Positions 18,043-26,537 of a stretch of 64,000 bases of DNA are shown here, piece after piece. How positions within the stretch are numbered: the first letter of the stretch is position 1; every line of letters starts with the position of its first letter. Source of the DNA: Hymenobacter negativus (GTDB lineage Bacteria > Bacteroidota > Bacteroidia > Cytophagales > Hymenobacteraceae); assembly GCF_017571495.1 (NCBI RefSeq), contig NZ_JAGETZ010000016.1:118165-182164 (forward strand), written 5' to 3'. The position numbers and the translations under genes are program-made. The notes under the pieces were generated by a model. That model saw nothing but the letters and a program-made list of their open reading frames with translations. It was not told where the DNA came from and ran no database searches.

Positions 18043-18570
18043 TTAGAGCAGTGCGTGCTTGAGCAGGGCGTGGGCGCGCTCGGGCCCCACGCGGCGCAGC
18101 ACCCGAATGCTGCGGCCGTGTGCCTCGTTGTAGGAGCTGAAAAAGTGCTCGATTTCGTGCAGCATGTCGGTACTCAAATCGGTCAGGGCATGAATGCTTT
18201 TGTGCTCGTGCGAGTCGGCAGCCACGGCCAGCAGGCGGTCGTTGCGCACGGTGCTGCCGTCGTTTTCCCGCTGTTCCAGCTCCAGGGCCCCAATGAGGCG
18301 GGCCTCCACCACACAGCCCGGAAAAGTGGGTGCATCCAGAATAAGCAGCACATCGAGTGGGTCGCCATCCTCGGCTTTGGTAGAGGGCACGAAGCCGAAA
18401 TCATACGGAAAGCTGTGTCCTTCAGGAAGCACGCCTTTCAGCTTGAAAACGCCCAACTCAGGGTCGAAAGCCACTTTATTGCGCTCGCCCTTAGGTATTT
18501 CAACTACTACGTGCACCCGTTGATGGGAGTGCGCTACGTGGGCGGGCAGCTGGTCAAATGAAGTCGTCAT
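18043..18570 (-). CDS. ppa: Inorganic pyrophosphatase, family I
   Basis: 175 residues, the normal length for soluble family I enzymes. The active-site signature EDGDPLDVLL carries Asp68, Asp70 and Asp73, the metal-binding acidic cluster. Further conserved segments are VVVEIPKGERNKVAFDPE and FPYDFGFVPSTKAE. It splits cytosolic pyrophosphate to phosphate and pulls biosynthetic reactions forward. It heads a two-gene minus-strand unit with the DUF421 gene. Confidence 0.93.
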   Translation of the reverse strand: MTTSFDQLPAHVAHSHQRVHVVVEIPKGERNKVAFDPELGVFKLKGVLPEGHSFPYDFGFVPSTKAEDGDPLDVLLILDAPTFPGCVVEARLIGALELEQRENDGSTVRNDRLLAVAADSHEHKSIHALTDLSTDMLHEIEHFFSSYNEAHGRSIRVLRRVGPERAHALLKHALL

Positions 18571-18651
18571 GGAGAAAGTCAGCGCTAGTCAGGCAGTTTA
18601 TTCCCCTATGACGGGCAATATTATGGAGATGTTACTACGGCGCAGCTTAGC

Positions 18652-18687
18652 AAAAAGCCCCTGCCGCTACCGTGGCAGGGGCTTTTT
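18652..18687 (-). terminator. Rho-independent terminator of the nuclease gene
   Basis: Perfect 14-bp stem, 18652-18665 with 18674-18687, GC-rich core GCCCCTGCC and an 8-base loop. The A/T ends form a T run in either direction. It lies 31 bases beyond the S1/P1 nuclease stop. Confidence 0.88.
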
Positions 18688-18717
18688 GGGCATTATAGAA
18701 CGGGCCTGTGGCGTTAG

Positions 18718-19518
18718 CTATTTGAACAGCTCGTTCAACTCGCCGGCCAGCCGGATGCCGGCTTTCAGAATCTGCTGCTGGGTGGTGGGGCCGAAGGTGG
18801 GGTAGAAGTGCCAGTCGAACTTGGGATTGGTGGCCGCACTGGCATAAATGGGCGGGCACAACTGGTACGACTCAAACAGCCAGGTCGTCACGTCATCCTT
18901 CTGCCACTGCTTGATTTGGGCCGGCGTGGCATGGTCGTAATCAGCCGCCATTTCGGTGTAGGTGAAGCCCGTGTAGTCCAGCAGGCCGCTGTCCCAGATG
19001 CTGTGCAGGTTGGTTTCATCCTTGCTGCGCCAAGTTACTTTGATGTCGTTGCCGCCTTTGTCCTCGGCGTGGCCGCCCACGTGCAGGGGCTGGTGCACGT
19101 CGCCCACCAGGTGCACCAGAAACTTCAGGGCTACCAGCTTTTCGGCGTCGCTCTTCTTGGGGTCTTTCAGGTCCTGGCGCATGTGTAGCAGGGCCTGGTA
19201 GGCATTGGTGGGCACGGCTGGCAGCGGCGTGGCATTTAGCAGCGCCGTGAAGGCGGGCAGGGTGAGCCCATCGGGTGTGTTGATGTAGTGCCAGGGCGTG
19301 GTGTTGGCGTATAGGGCGTCGCCGCGCAGCTCGTCGGCCCAGGTGCTCACGAGCGGCAGGGTTTCGGTGCCCAGCAGGCGGGCCACTTCGCGTTTGGCGG
19401 CAGAAGAGAGGTGGTTTTCGGCGATGCGCGCCACGGCCCGGTGGCCCACCAAGCCCCACGCCAGCAGGCTAAAAGGGGCACAGCAAAAAGCCAGCAGCGC
19501 AATACATTTTTTGAGCAT
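18718..19518 (-). CDS. Secreted S1/P1-type zinc nuclease
   Basis: 266 residues from ATG 19518, which gives a signal peptide (LKKCIALLAFCCAPFSLLA) cleaved before Trp21. In this family the mature N-terminal Trp is itself a zinc ligand (WGLVGHRAVARIAE). The remaining zinc and catalytic motifs are present: STWADELRGD, TTPWHYIN, FLVHLVGDVHQPLHVGGHAE, GGNDIKV and NLHSIWDSGLL. It should degrade single-stranded DNA/RNA or 3'-nucleotides in the periplasm or outside the cell. Transcribed alone, with a strong terminator. Confidence 0.9.
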   Translation of the reverse strand: MLKKCIALLAFCCAPFSLLAWGLVGHRAVARIAENHLSSAAKREVARLLGTETLPLVSTWADELRGDALYANTTPWHYINTPDGLTLPAFTALLNATPLPAVPTNAYQALLHMRQDLKDPKKSDAEKLVALKFLVHLVGDVHQPLHVGGHAEDKGGNDIKVTWRSKDETNLHSIWDSGLLDYTGFTYTEMAADYDHATPAQIKQWQKDDVTTWLFESYQLCPPIYASAATNPKFDWHFYPTFGPTTQQQILKAGIRLAGELNELFK

Positions 19519-19729
19519 AAAGGGAAATAAAGAGAGAAAGTGAATAAACAGTGGCCAATGCCACCTGCACAAAACAGCCTGCAAAGCTAGCCCGATAGGG
19601 ATGCAGGTGGGCCATTAAGCCTGTGTTTCCATCATGGGCTGCTTAATCTACTGGCCCCAATGCGTCACAAGCACGGTTCGAGAGTAAATTTGACGCCCTG
19701 AACCTAATGCGTTCAATATTGCCGTCGCT

Positions 19730-20155
19730 ATGCAGTTGCACCCCATCGTCGATTCCCCTCAGCTGTTCATCGGCCACGACGCGCACAACGGGTGGCTGTA
19801 TGTTGATTGGAAAGGGGAGCACAACCAGGACTCTTCCCAGAATTGCTGCATGCAGATGCTGAACAGCCTGCGGGACTGGCCCTGCCACAAAATCCTTAAC
19901 GACAATTCCAGCATCAGCCACACCACCATGCAACTGAGCGAATGGGGGGCTTGGTGGATTGGCGAAATGCGGCGGGCCGGCCTCCAATACATTGCCTGGG
20001 TCCTGCCGCGTAGTCTGATGGCCCGCCAGCAGGTCGAAGTAGCGGTAGCTGCCATCGAAGTGCCCCGCGTTACGACTTTCGACGATATTGCTTCGGCCTA
20101 CGTATGGTTGCAGCAACAGCAGCCGGTGGCCCAACCCAGCCCGCTGGACAGGTGA
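19730..20155 (+). CDS. STAS/SpoIIAA-like hypothetical protein
   Basis: 141 residues, no signal or membrane segment. The order of strands and helices (GWLYVDWKGEHNQDSSQNCC; LRDWPCHKILNDNSSISH; WWIGEMRRAGLQYIAWVLPR; TTFDDIASAYVWLQQQQ) matches the STAS-like cytosolic proteins common in Cytophagales. Those have no known partner. An exact -7-type box, TAAATTTG, is at 19685-19692, 38 bases upstream of the ATG. It is 42 bases from the GH43 gene downstream and may share its transcript. Confidence 0.6.
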   Translation: MQLHPIVDSPQLFIGHDAHNGWLYVDWKGEHNQDSSQNCCMQMLNSLRDWPCHKILNDNSSISHTTMQLSEWGAWWIGEMRRAGLQYIAWVLPRSLMARQQVEVAVAAIEVPRVTTFDDIASAYVWLQQQQPVAQPSPLDR

Positions 20156-20197
20156 AACGGGCCGGGCCGCTGCCAACTCTCCTCCGACGCGCGGCCT

Positions 20198-21178
20198 ATG
20201 TACACCAACCCCATCATCGACGACAACTTCCCCGACCCCACCATCATCCATGCCCCGGATGGCTGGTACTACGCCTACGGCACTCAAACCAGGCGCGCTG
20301 GCGTCGTCATCAACCTGCAGATTGCCCGGTCGTCCGACCTGGTGAATTGGGAGCACCTCGGCGAAGGCTTGCCTGAGAAACCCGCCTGGGCACAGCAAAG
20401 CCAAAAAATATGGGCGCCGCACGTTAGCGAGCACGGCGGCCGCTACTACCTCTACTACTCCACCCGGCCCGATGGCGCCGACTTCTTCAGCCTGGCCGTG
20501 GCGGTGGCCGAGGCGCCGGCCGGCCCTTTCGTGGACAGTGGCCAGCCGATGTTGCCCGGCCCCGGGTTCACCTGCATCGACCCCATGGCGTTCGACGACC
20601 CCGCCACCGGGCAGCGCCTGCTGTATTGGGGCTCCGGGTTCGGTCCCATCTGGGTGCGCGAGCTGGCCGAGGACCGGCTTGGCTTCCAGCCTGGCAGCGA
20701 GGCAAAAGCCGTCATTCAGCCCAGCCCCACCAACGACCCCGATGACTACCACCGGCTGGTAGAAGCCGCCTGGGTGCATTTTCGCAACGGCTGGTACTAC
20801 CTGTTTTTCTCGGGCGACAACTGCTGCGGGGCCAACGCCCACTATGCCGTGCTAGTGGCCCGCGCCCGCCACGCTACCGGCCCCTTCGAAACCCAGGCCG
20901 CCGCCCAAGCCAACCCCCACGCCGCCCTGCTGGCCGCCAATGCCCACTGGGGTGCCCCCGGCCACAACTGCGTCGTAACCGATGCCGCCGACCAGGACTG
21001 GCTGGCCTGCCACGCCATCGACCCGCTCCAACCCACTTTCGATGCTATCGACGACTCGGAAGGCTACTCGCGCCGCGCCCTCATCCTCGAACGGTTGCAG
21101 TACGATGCCGCCGGCTGGCCCGTAGTGGCATCGGATGCGCCCACCAACCAGCCCCAGCCTGCGCCCGTTGGCCGGTAG
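20198..21178 (+). CDS. Glycoside hydrolase family 43-type enzyme, no signal peptide
   Basis: 326 residues forming a five-bladed propeller. The three GH43 acidic residues are visible: the base Asp in DDNFPDPTIIHAPDG, the pKa-modulating Asp in FTCIDPMAFDD, and the acid Glu in RLVEAAWVHF. Further typical pieces are KIWAPHVSEHGGRYYLYYST and GNGWYY-type strands (FRNGWYYLFFSGDNCCG). Such enzymes act on arabinan, arabinoxylan or related chains. The absence of a signal peptide suggests it works in the cytoplasm on imported oligosaccharides. An alternative is an exported family member with a missed start. Confidence 0.85.
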   Translation: MYTNPIIDDNFPDPTIIHAPDGWYYAYGTQTRRAGVVINLQIARSSDLVNWEHLGEGLPEKPAWAQQSQKIWAPHVSEHGGRYYLYYSTRPDGADFFSLAVAVAEAPAGPFVDSGQPMLPGPGFTCIDPMAFDDPATGQRLLYWGSGFGPIWVRELAEDRLGFQPGSEAKAVIQPSPTNDPDDYHRLVEAAWVHFRNGWYYLFFSGDNCCGANAHYAVLVARARHATGPFETQAAAQANPHAALLAANAHWGAPGHNCVVTDAADQDWLACHAIDPLQPTFDAIDDSEGYSRRALILERLQYDAAGWPVVASDAPTNQPQPAPVGR

Positions 21179-21257
21179 CGACTTAGATGCGTGGCGCTAA
21201 AGCACCGCGCCTGGGGCATTTTCCGTATCTTCGGCAGCCCTTGTTTTTACTTCATTT

Positions 21258-23354
21258 ATGCCGCACTCGCTACTGTCTGTTCACCTTTTGCGTCGCCGGG
21301 TAGGGGCTGTGCTCGGGGTGCTTTTATTGGGGGCCAAAGCGGCCACCACCCAGGCCCAGCCCACCGAAATGCACTGCCTGATGCTGCCGCTGGAGCCGGC
21401 TGTCCGGGCCCGGCAGTCGGCAGTAGTGATTGAAGCCGAAGTGCTTGATGCCCGCAGCTTTTGGAATACGGCTCACACCCGGCTCTTTACCCGACACCGG
21501 CTGCGCCCCTTTGCCCTGCTGAAGGGCCAGCCCGCCGATACCACTGGCCTCGTACTCATCACCGAAGGCGGCCAGTTGGGCCTCGACCAGCAGCGTCTCA
21601 CCAATACCCTCCAGTTGGAACCCGGCCAACAGGGTGTGTTTTTCCTCACGCCTGCACCCTGGTCGGGCCTGGTTCTCAGCCCGATGCAACGTGCCCTCAC
21701 GCCCTTTGGCAGCGAGCAGGGTTTTATCGAATACAATACCAATGACGGTACCGCTACCGAGCCATTTCGTGCCTATCCAGCCATCAACACGGCTTTTTAT
21801 CAGGATATAGCCCGCCTCACGGGGCAGCCGCGTCAGGCATTACAGGCCAATCCGACGCTGCTGGTCCGGCCCATGCGGCGCGGCATGGCGCCTACTATTT
21901 CTGGATTTTCGCCCTTGAGTCTGTCGGCGGGTACCGGCGCGGTACTCACCATTACGGGTGCGGGCTTTGGTGCCAGCCGGGGCAGCGGCTTTGTTGAGTT
22001 CAGAAATGCCGACGACGGCGGGGCCACCCGCGTGAAAGCCCGCGAATCGGATTACTTGGCTTGGTCCGATACCCGGATTCAGGTACGGGTACCTTCGGTG
22101 GCCAGCGGGGGGCACCCGGCGGGCTCTGGCTTGGTGCGCGTCACCACTTCCGACCAGTTTGGCGTGGAAACGCCCACGTCGCTGACCGTCGTCTACGCCC
22201 TCACTAACGTGGAAAGCACCGATGGCAACATCCTGCAGCGTCCCAATCACATTGCCCTGAACACCAACGACGGCATCAGCTTCCAGTTCAGCCCGAATTT
22301 CAACGCCAACGCCGCGGCGGCCTGGCAGCGGGCCCTGGCCACCTGGCGCTGCCAGTCGGGTATGAACTGGGAAGTCGGCCCCGCCAGCGCCACCAATGCC
22401 GTTGCCGACGATGGTCAGAACGTTGTCGCCTTCGACCAGGGCACCGAGTTGCCTGCCTCGGTGCTGGGGCGCACCACCAGCTACTATCGCGGCTGTTATG
22501 CGCCCAGCGGCGAGGTGGTGTTCTGGGTGAAGGAGATTGATATGCAGTTCGACGATGCCACCGTGTTCCAGTTTGGTCCGGCTTTAGCAATTGCGCCGCA
22601 GATTGATTTTGAGTCGGTGGCCGTGCACGAGCTGGGCCACGCCCAGCAGCTCAACCACCTCAACCTGCCCGGCGCGGTGATGCACTACGCCGTGGCCCGG
22701 GGCCAGAACAACCGCCGGCTCAATCCGCTCAGCGACATTGCCGGGGGGCGGCAGGTGCTGCGGGTGCGCAGCTTCCGCAGCCTGGGTTGTGGCGGGGCGG
22801 CTTTGCTACCTGCGCCGCTCACCAGCCTTGGCGCGCAGTACGCGGCCGGTACCGGCGTTACCGTAACCTGGGCCACTCGCGACGAATGCTTCCTAAGCGG
22901 CTTTACGGTGGAGCGTAGTACCGGCAGCGATACTACTGCCTGGCAGCCCCTGAGCACCGTGGCGCTCAATGCTACTGCCGGCCGGTACCAGATAGTGGAT
23001 GCGCAGCCGCTACTTGGCCTGCACTACTATCGCCTCCGCCTGTTGCGGCCCGACGGCACGCGCGATAATGCCGCCCCGGTTTTGGCAAGCACCGAAGGCA
23101 ACGAGCTAAGCATCTTCCCCAACCCCGTAGCCGACAACTACCTGCGCCTGCAATACCCCGCTGCCGCCGACGGTGCCGTTGTATTCCGTGTGTATGATGC
23201 GCTGGGTCGCCGGGTGCTCAGTACGGCACTCAGTTCCACCACCGGCCTGAACATACTGAATATTCCCCTGCCCAGCCTGCGCCCCGGCCTCTACGTGCTG
23301 AGCTGGCAGGATACGCAAGGCCGCACCGGTACCCGGAAATTCATACGGTTGTGA
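21258..23354 (+). CDS. T9SS-exported IPT/TIG-domain zinc metalloprotease
   Basis: 698 residues. Signal peptide in the first 34 residues. A beta domain follows (residues 40-200), then an IPT/TIG immunoglobulin-like domain (PTISGFSPLSLSAGTGAVLT, about 210-310). The matrixin-like protease domain (about 320-500) has HELGHAQQLNH at residues 457-467, fitting the metzincin zinc motif HExxHxxxxxH, but with Gln where metzincins usually have Gly. A fibronectin-like segment (SGFTVERSTGSDTTAW, then YYRLRLLRPDGT) precedes the type A sorting domain (ELSIFPNPVADNYLRLQY, then LRPGLYVLSW, then TRKFIRL). That tail directs export through T9SS and cell-surface attachment. Confidence 0.85.
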   Translation: MPHSLLSVHLLRRRVGAVLGVLLLGAKAATTQAQPTEMHCLMLPLEPAVRARQSAVVIEAEVLDARSFWNTAHTRLFTRHRLRPFALLKGQPADTTGLVLITEGGQLGLDQQRLTNTLQLEPGQQGVFFLTPAPWSGLVLSPMQRALTPFGSEQGFIEYNTNDGTATEPFRAYPAINTAFYQDIARLTGQPRQALQANPTLLVRPMRRGMAPTISGFSPLSLSAGTGAVLTITGAGFGASRGSGFVEFRNADDGGATRVKARESDYLAWSDTRIQVRVPSVASGGHPAGSGLVRVTTSDQFGVETPTSLTVVYALTNVESTDGNILQRPNHIALNTNDGISFQFSPNFNANAAAAWQRALATWRCQSGMNWEVGPASATNAVADDGQNVVAFDQGTELPASVLGRTTSYYRGCYAPSGEVVFWVKEIDMQFDDATVFQFGPALAIAPQIDFESVAVHELGHAQQLNHLNLPGAVMHYAVARGQNNRRLNPLSDIAGGRQVLRVRSFRSLGCGGAALLPAPLTSLGAQYAAGTGVTVTWATRDECFLSGFTVERSTGSDTTAWQPLSTVALNATAGRYQIVDAQPLLGLHYYRLRLLRPDGTRDNAAPVLASTEGNELSIFPNPVADNYLRLQYPAAADGAVVFRVYDALGRRVLSTALSSTTGLNILNIPLPSLRPGLYVLSWQDTQGRTGTRKFIRL

Positions 23355-23379
23355 GCCCCATTTGAGCCGCTAAAACGAG

Positions 23380-23450
23380 TACCCCGAAGCCGTGCTTCGG
23401 TCCATCGGAACAAGATTGTTCACCGTGGGCCAAAGCATAGCTTCGGGGTA
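23380..23450. repeat. 71-bp imperfect palindrome between convergent genes
   Basis: Outer arms TACCCCGAAGC (23380-23390) and GCTTCGGGGTA (23440-23450) are perfectly complementary, and the inner arms continue with wobble pairs. It lies between the convergent metalloprotease and acetyltransferase genes and probably acts as a two-way terminator. The CCGAAGC theme recurs in the hairpin at 6696-6725. Confidence 0.7.
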
Positions 23451-23476
23451 GTTGCTACTTAAAAAGTGCAGCCAAG

Positions 23477-23995
23477 CTACTGCGCCGGCCCGACGACTGC
23501 TGCCACTGTTGGGGCCACTTCGTAGCGGTTCAACTGTGCCTCGTCCAGGTTGCCGTTGAACCACTCATCCTCAATATTGGCCCCCAGCTTTTTGTAGAAG
23601 GTAATGGCCGGCTCATTCCAGTTCAGTACCTGCCATTTCAGACGTACTGCGCCGATGACGCGGGCCTCAGCCACCACGGCATCGAACAAAAGCCGTCCCA
23701 GACCCCCGCGCCGGGCAGTTTCGGTCACCACCAGGTCCTCGAGGTAGAGCATACGGCCCTTCCAGGTTGAATAAGCCGTGTAGAACAGGGCCAGCCCAAT
23801 GATTTCAGCAGCCTCGTTTTCCAGCACGAAAAAGCTGAAAATAGGCGTGGGACCAAAGCCGTCGTGCCGCATGGCTTCCAGTGTGTTGGTCACGGCTTCG
23901 GGGGCCTTCTCGTACTCGGCCAGCTCCTGAATCAGGCCCAGCACCTGGGGCAAGTCGGCCTCCACGCCGCGGCGTAAGGTATAGTTATCAGTCAT
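23477..23995 (-). CDS. GNAT acetyltransferase, spermidine/thialysine acetyltransferase-like
   Basis: 172 residues from ATG 23995 (MTDNYTLRRGVEADL); the upstream in-frame extension looks non-coding. It reads like the SAT1/SAT2 branch of GNAT proteins: LIQELAEYEKAPEAV, DGFGPTPIFSFFVLEN, GRMLYLEDLVVTETARRGGL, and WNEPAITFYKKLGA. The acetyl-CoA pyrophosphate loop is RRGGLGR. It should acetylate a polyamine or amino-group substrate in the cytosol, but the exact acceptor cannot be told. Confidence 0.82.
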   Translation of the reverse strand: MTDNYTLRRGVEADLPQVLGLIQELAEYEKAPEAVTNTLEAMRHDGFGPTPIFSFFVLENEAAEIIGLALFYTAYSTWKGRMLYLEDLVVTETARRGGLGRLLFDAVVAEARVIGAVRLKWQVLNWNEPAITFYKKLGANIEDEWFNGNLDEAQLNRYEVAPTVAAVVGPAQ

Positions 23996-24111
23996 TGATG
24001 GACAGGAACGGTTGGGGGTGAAAGTCGAAACCAGCGCTAACAAAAATGAGCAATGAAAAACGCCGCATTGGGCCCTGTTCATTGCTCACTATTATCTGGC
24101 TAACTGCTGGT

Positions 24112-24342
24112 TTACATCTGCGGCTGCATCTTTTTGATGTCCTCCGTTGCGTTCACCGAGTTCAGCTCGCGGAACTGTTCGGGCTGCTTGGCACCCTTGG
24201 TGGTGTCGGGAGCGGCGGGCAACTCGGGCAGCTTGGCGGTTACGATGTCATCTTCACTATCCGACGTGGATGGACCGCACGAAGGCAGCGTGAGCGAAAG
24301 CAGGGCAGCGGCCAACAGACCGGGGAGGAGCGTTTTTTTCAT
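24112..24342 (-). CDS. Small hypothetical lipoprotein
   Basis: 76 residues: a short basic start, the hydrophobic run LLPGLLAAALLSLTLPSC with lipobox LPSC, then an acidic, Pro-rich and apparently disordered tail (STSDSEDDIVTAKLPELPAAP). No homology recognised. It is co-directional with the acetyltransferase gene, 116 bases from that gene's start. Confidence 0.55.
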   Translation of the reverse strand: MKKTLLPGLLAAALLSLTLPSCGPSTSDSEDDIVTAKLPELPAAPDTTKGAKQPEQFRELNSVNATEDIKKMQPQM

Positions 24343-24470
24343 GGGTTGGAAAACGAATTCGGCCGCAAGTTACGCACGGAGTGCGGCTTGCGACACGCGA
24401 AATGGAGTGGTTTTCTACGGGCCGCACTGCTCGAGCGTTAGCCCGGCCTGGCCCGAAGGCATTTACCGCC

Positions 24471-25682
24471 CTATTCTTCTAACACCATAAACCACGGCAC
24501 GCCCAAGCGGCCAGGGCTCAGGGCCACTGTCACGGGCTGGCCGGGCTGCACCAGCTGGTAGTATTCACGGCTCACCTGCACGTCTTTTCCCGCCGCCATT
24601 GGCCCCCAGGCGTCCAGGGTGAGATGGTAGGTAGTGGTTTTGCCCGAGGAAATATGTTTGCTCGTCACATGGGGCGTGAAAGCTGTGGGCTCTCCCTCGT
24701 CATATACCGTGTTTACCATAGACGCCGCGCTGTAGCCATAAAGCGCTACCAGCAGCAAAACGGCGAGAATGGTGCGCGTCGGCGCGCCCTGCCGGAACAA
24801 AAAAATCCGGCTCCCAATAGCCAACAGCACGGCCACGCCCGCCGCTACTTTTCCCACCACCGGCCACAGTTGCGCGTAGCTCACTATTTCGTAGTCGAAC
24901 AGGGCCCGTATCAATAGCGCCATGCTCGGCGCAAGAAAGCCTACCAGCGCCGAAGGGTAGCCGCTGTTCTTTTGCTCGTCGATGCGCAAGGTGTTGGGCA
25001 GTAACCACAGTGCTGCTATCGTGAGGGCTGGTAGCAGCAGGCCCGCTGCCACGGCCCAATTATATGGCGTGGGGTATAATAGCAGCCACGCGCCGGTTAG
25101 TCCACCGATAATGTTCAGCCCCCACGCCACTTGCTGGGCCCGGGCCAAAGCCGCTGCCCGCGCCTCGGGTGTAGCTCCCAGCGCATCGTCGGCCAGCAGG
25201 GCTGCGGTGGCTTGTTCGGTTTCTGTGCGGTCGAGGTCTGGGTAGTGCCCATCCAGCCATTGAATAATTTCTAGGTGCCGCTCGATGCTGACGCTGATTT
25301 TGATGGTGGGCAGGTAGTTTTCTTTGGGATTGATGTAAATGTATTTGTCATCCAGCCGGTAGCCCAAAATCTCATTCAAGCCCAGTGTTTTGGTCTTAAA
25401 AGCACCTACCTGACTTATCTCCCGCAGTCCAATAATGAAACGCCCTTTAATGGTGTCAAACAGGGCGTATAATATCACGGCAGCAAAAAACAGGCACATG
25501 CCTACAAGAATGACTGCCCCAACTAGTGACGGATTTTCACCCTTCAACAATATAAATGGCAGCGCCAAGCACAATACCAGCAGCGGCGGGAGAAGCAGAT
25601 ACATCAGCATGCGCCAGCCCTTGGCAATGCGGTATTCGGGGTTGTGGGTGTCTTGCCAGGGCAGGATGGGCGATGACGGCAT
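24471..25682 (-). CDS. Hypothetical polytopic membrane protein
   Basis: 403 residues from ATG 25682 (MPSSPILPWQDTHNPEYRIA). The frame runs open far upstream only as antisense of the glycosyltransferase gene. Two N-terminal membrane helices (LMYLLLPPLLVLCLALPFILL; LVGAVILVGMCLFFAAVILYALF) are followed by a soluble part of about 110 residues with a PH-like strand pattern (IIGLREISQVGAFKTKTLGL; DDKYIYINPKENYLPTI). About five further helices and a C-terminal domain come last. Family not recognised. Promoters of this gene and the divergent glycosyltransferase lie in the 87-bp gap between them. Confidence 0.6.
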   Translation of the reverse strand: MPSSPILPWQDTHNPEYRIAKGWRMLMYLLLPPLLVLCLALPFILLKGENPSLVGAVILVGMCLFFAAVILYALFDTIKGRFIIGLREISQVGAFKTKTLGLNEILGYRLDDKYIYINPKENYLPTIKISVSIERHLEIIQWLDGHYPDLDRTETEQATAALLADDALGATPEARAAALARAQQVAWGLNIIGGLTGAWLLLYPTPYNWAVAAGLLLPALTIAALWLLPNTLRIDEQKNSGYPSALVGFLAPSMALLIRALFDYEIVSYAQLWPVVGKVAAGVAVLLAIGSRIFLFRQGAPTRTILAVLLLVALYGYSAASMVNTVYDEGEPTAFTPHVTSKHISSGKTTTYHLTLDAWGPMAAGKDVQVSREYYQLVQPGQPVTVALSPGRLGVPWFMVLEE

Positions 25683-25754
25683 AATGAAAAAAGCTGAGCC
25701 AAAAGCGCCGCCAAGGTAGCAAGGCCCGGATACACCCCGCCCAATCCGCCGGCT

Positions 25755-25762
25755 TACCTTTG
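25755..25762 (+). promoter_or_regulatory. -7 box TACCTTTG; likely leaderless start
   Basis: An exact TAnnTTTG match whose last base is 8 bases before the ATG at 25770. Transcription would begin at or next to the start codon. I see no good TTG at -33. Confidence 0.5.
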
Positions 25763-25769
25763 CCGGCGC

Positions 25770-26537
25770 ATGCCCGTTTCCCTGTCCGTCGTCATCATCA
25801 CTTTCAACGAAGCAGCCAATATTGCCCGCTGCCTCCAGGCGCTGGGCGATGTGGCCGACGACGTGCTGGTGGTCGACTCCTTCTCCACCGATGCCACCGT
25901 GGATATCTGCCGCCAACACGGTGCCCGCGTCATCCAACACGCCTTCGCTGGCTACGTGGAGCAGAAAAACTATGCCACCAGCCAAGCCGAGTTTGACCAC
26001 GTCCTGCAGCTCGACGCCGATGAAGTTCTCACCGACGAGCTGCGCCAGTCCATCCGCGATGCCAAACAAAACTGGCAGCATGCCGCGTATGCGCTGGCCC
26101 GCCTCACCAACTACTGCGGCCACTGGGTGCGTCACGGCGGCTGGTACCCCGACCACAAGCTGCGCCTCTACGACCGCCGCCTGGGCCGCTGGACCGGCCT
26201 GCTCCTGCACGAGCGTTACGAGGTGACCGAGGGCCAAACTACCGGGCAGCTTATCGGCGACGCTCTGCACTACAGCTACCACAGCATTGCTCAGCACGTC
26301 AGCCAACTCAACAAGTTCACCAGCATCACGGCCCAGGAGCTAGCCCTGCGCGGCAAAACCAAGGTCAGCCTGTTTCATCTGCTACTCAAGCCGCTCTGGA
26401 AATTTGTGCACGGCTATGTATTTCGCCTCGGCTTTCTCGATGGCTTCGCAGGTTTGTGCATTGCCGGTATTTCGGCCTGGGGCGTGTTTCTGAAATTCGC
26501 CAAGCTGAAAACCCGCACCGAACACGCCGAAGCATGA
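25770..26537 (+). CDS. Glycosyltransferase family 2, LPS-core type (WaaE/KdtX-like)
   Basis: 255 residues. The GT-A nucleotide-sugar fold opens with SVVIITFNEAANIARCLQAL and VLVVDSFSTDATVDICR. The metal-binding motif is DHVLQLDADEVLTDEL. The acceptor region has RLTNYCGHWVRHGGWYPDHK, typical of the WaaE/KdtX group that adds a beta-glucose to the LPS inner core. A C-terminal amphipathic or membrane helix pair (FRLGFLDGFAGLCIAGISAW) should hold it to the inner membrane. It overlaps the GT9 gene by four bases (ATGA), so the two are translationally coupled. Confidence 0.87.
   Translation: MPVSLSVVIITFNEAANIARCLQALGDVADDVLVVDSFSTDATVDICRQHGARVIQHAFAGYVEQKNYATSQAEFDHVLQLDADEVLTDELRQSIRDAKQNWQHAAYALARLTNYCGHWVRHGGWYPDHKLRLYDRRLGRWTGLLLHERYEVTEGQTTGQLIGDALHYSYHSIAQHVSQLNKFTSITAQELALRGKTKVSLFHLLLKPLWKFVHGYVFRLGFLDGFAGLCIAGISAWGVFLKFAKLKTRTEHAEA

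Noticed and set aside
19643..20842. A 399-residue minus-strand frame over the STAS-like and GH43 genes
   Set aside because: Both plus-strand genes have clear family motifs; the minus frame has none.
24471..26306. Extended 611-residue form of the membrane protein
   Set aside because: The first 208 residues are antisense to the GT2 gene. The ATG at 25682 gives a sensible N-terminus.
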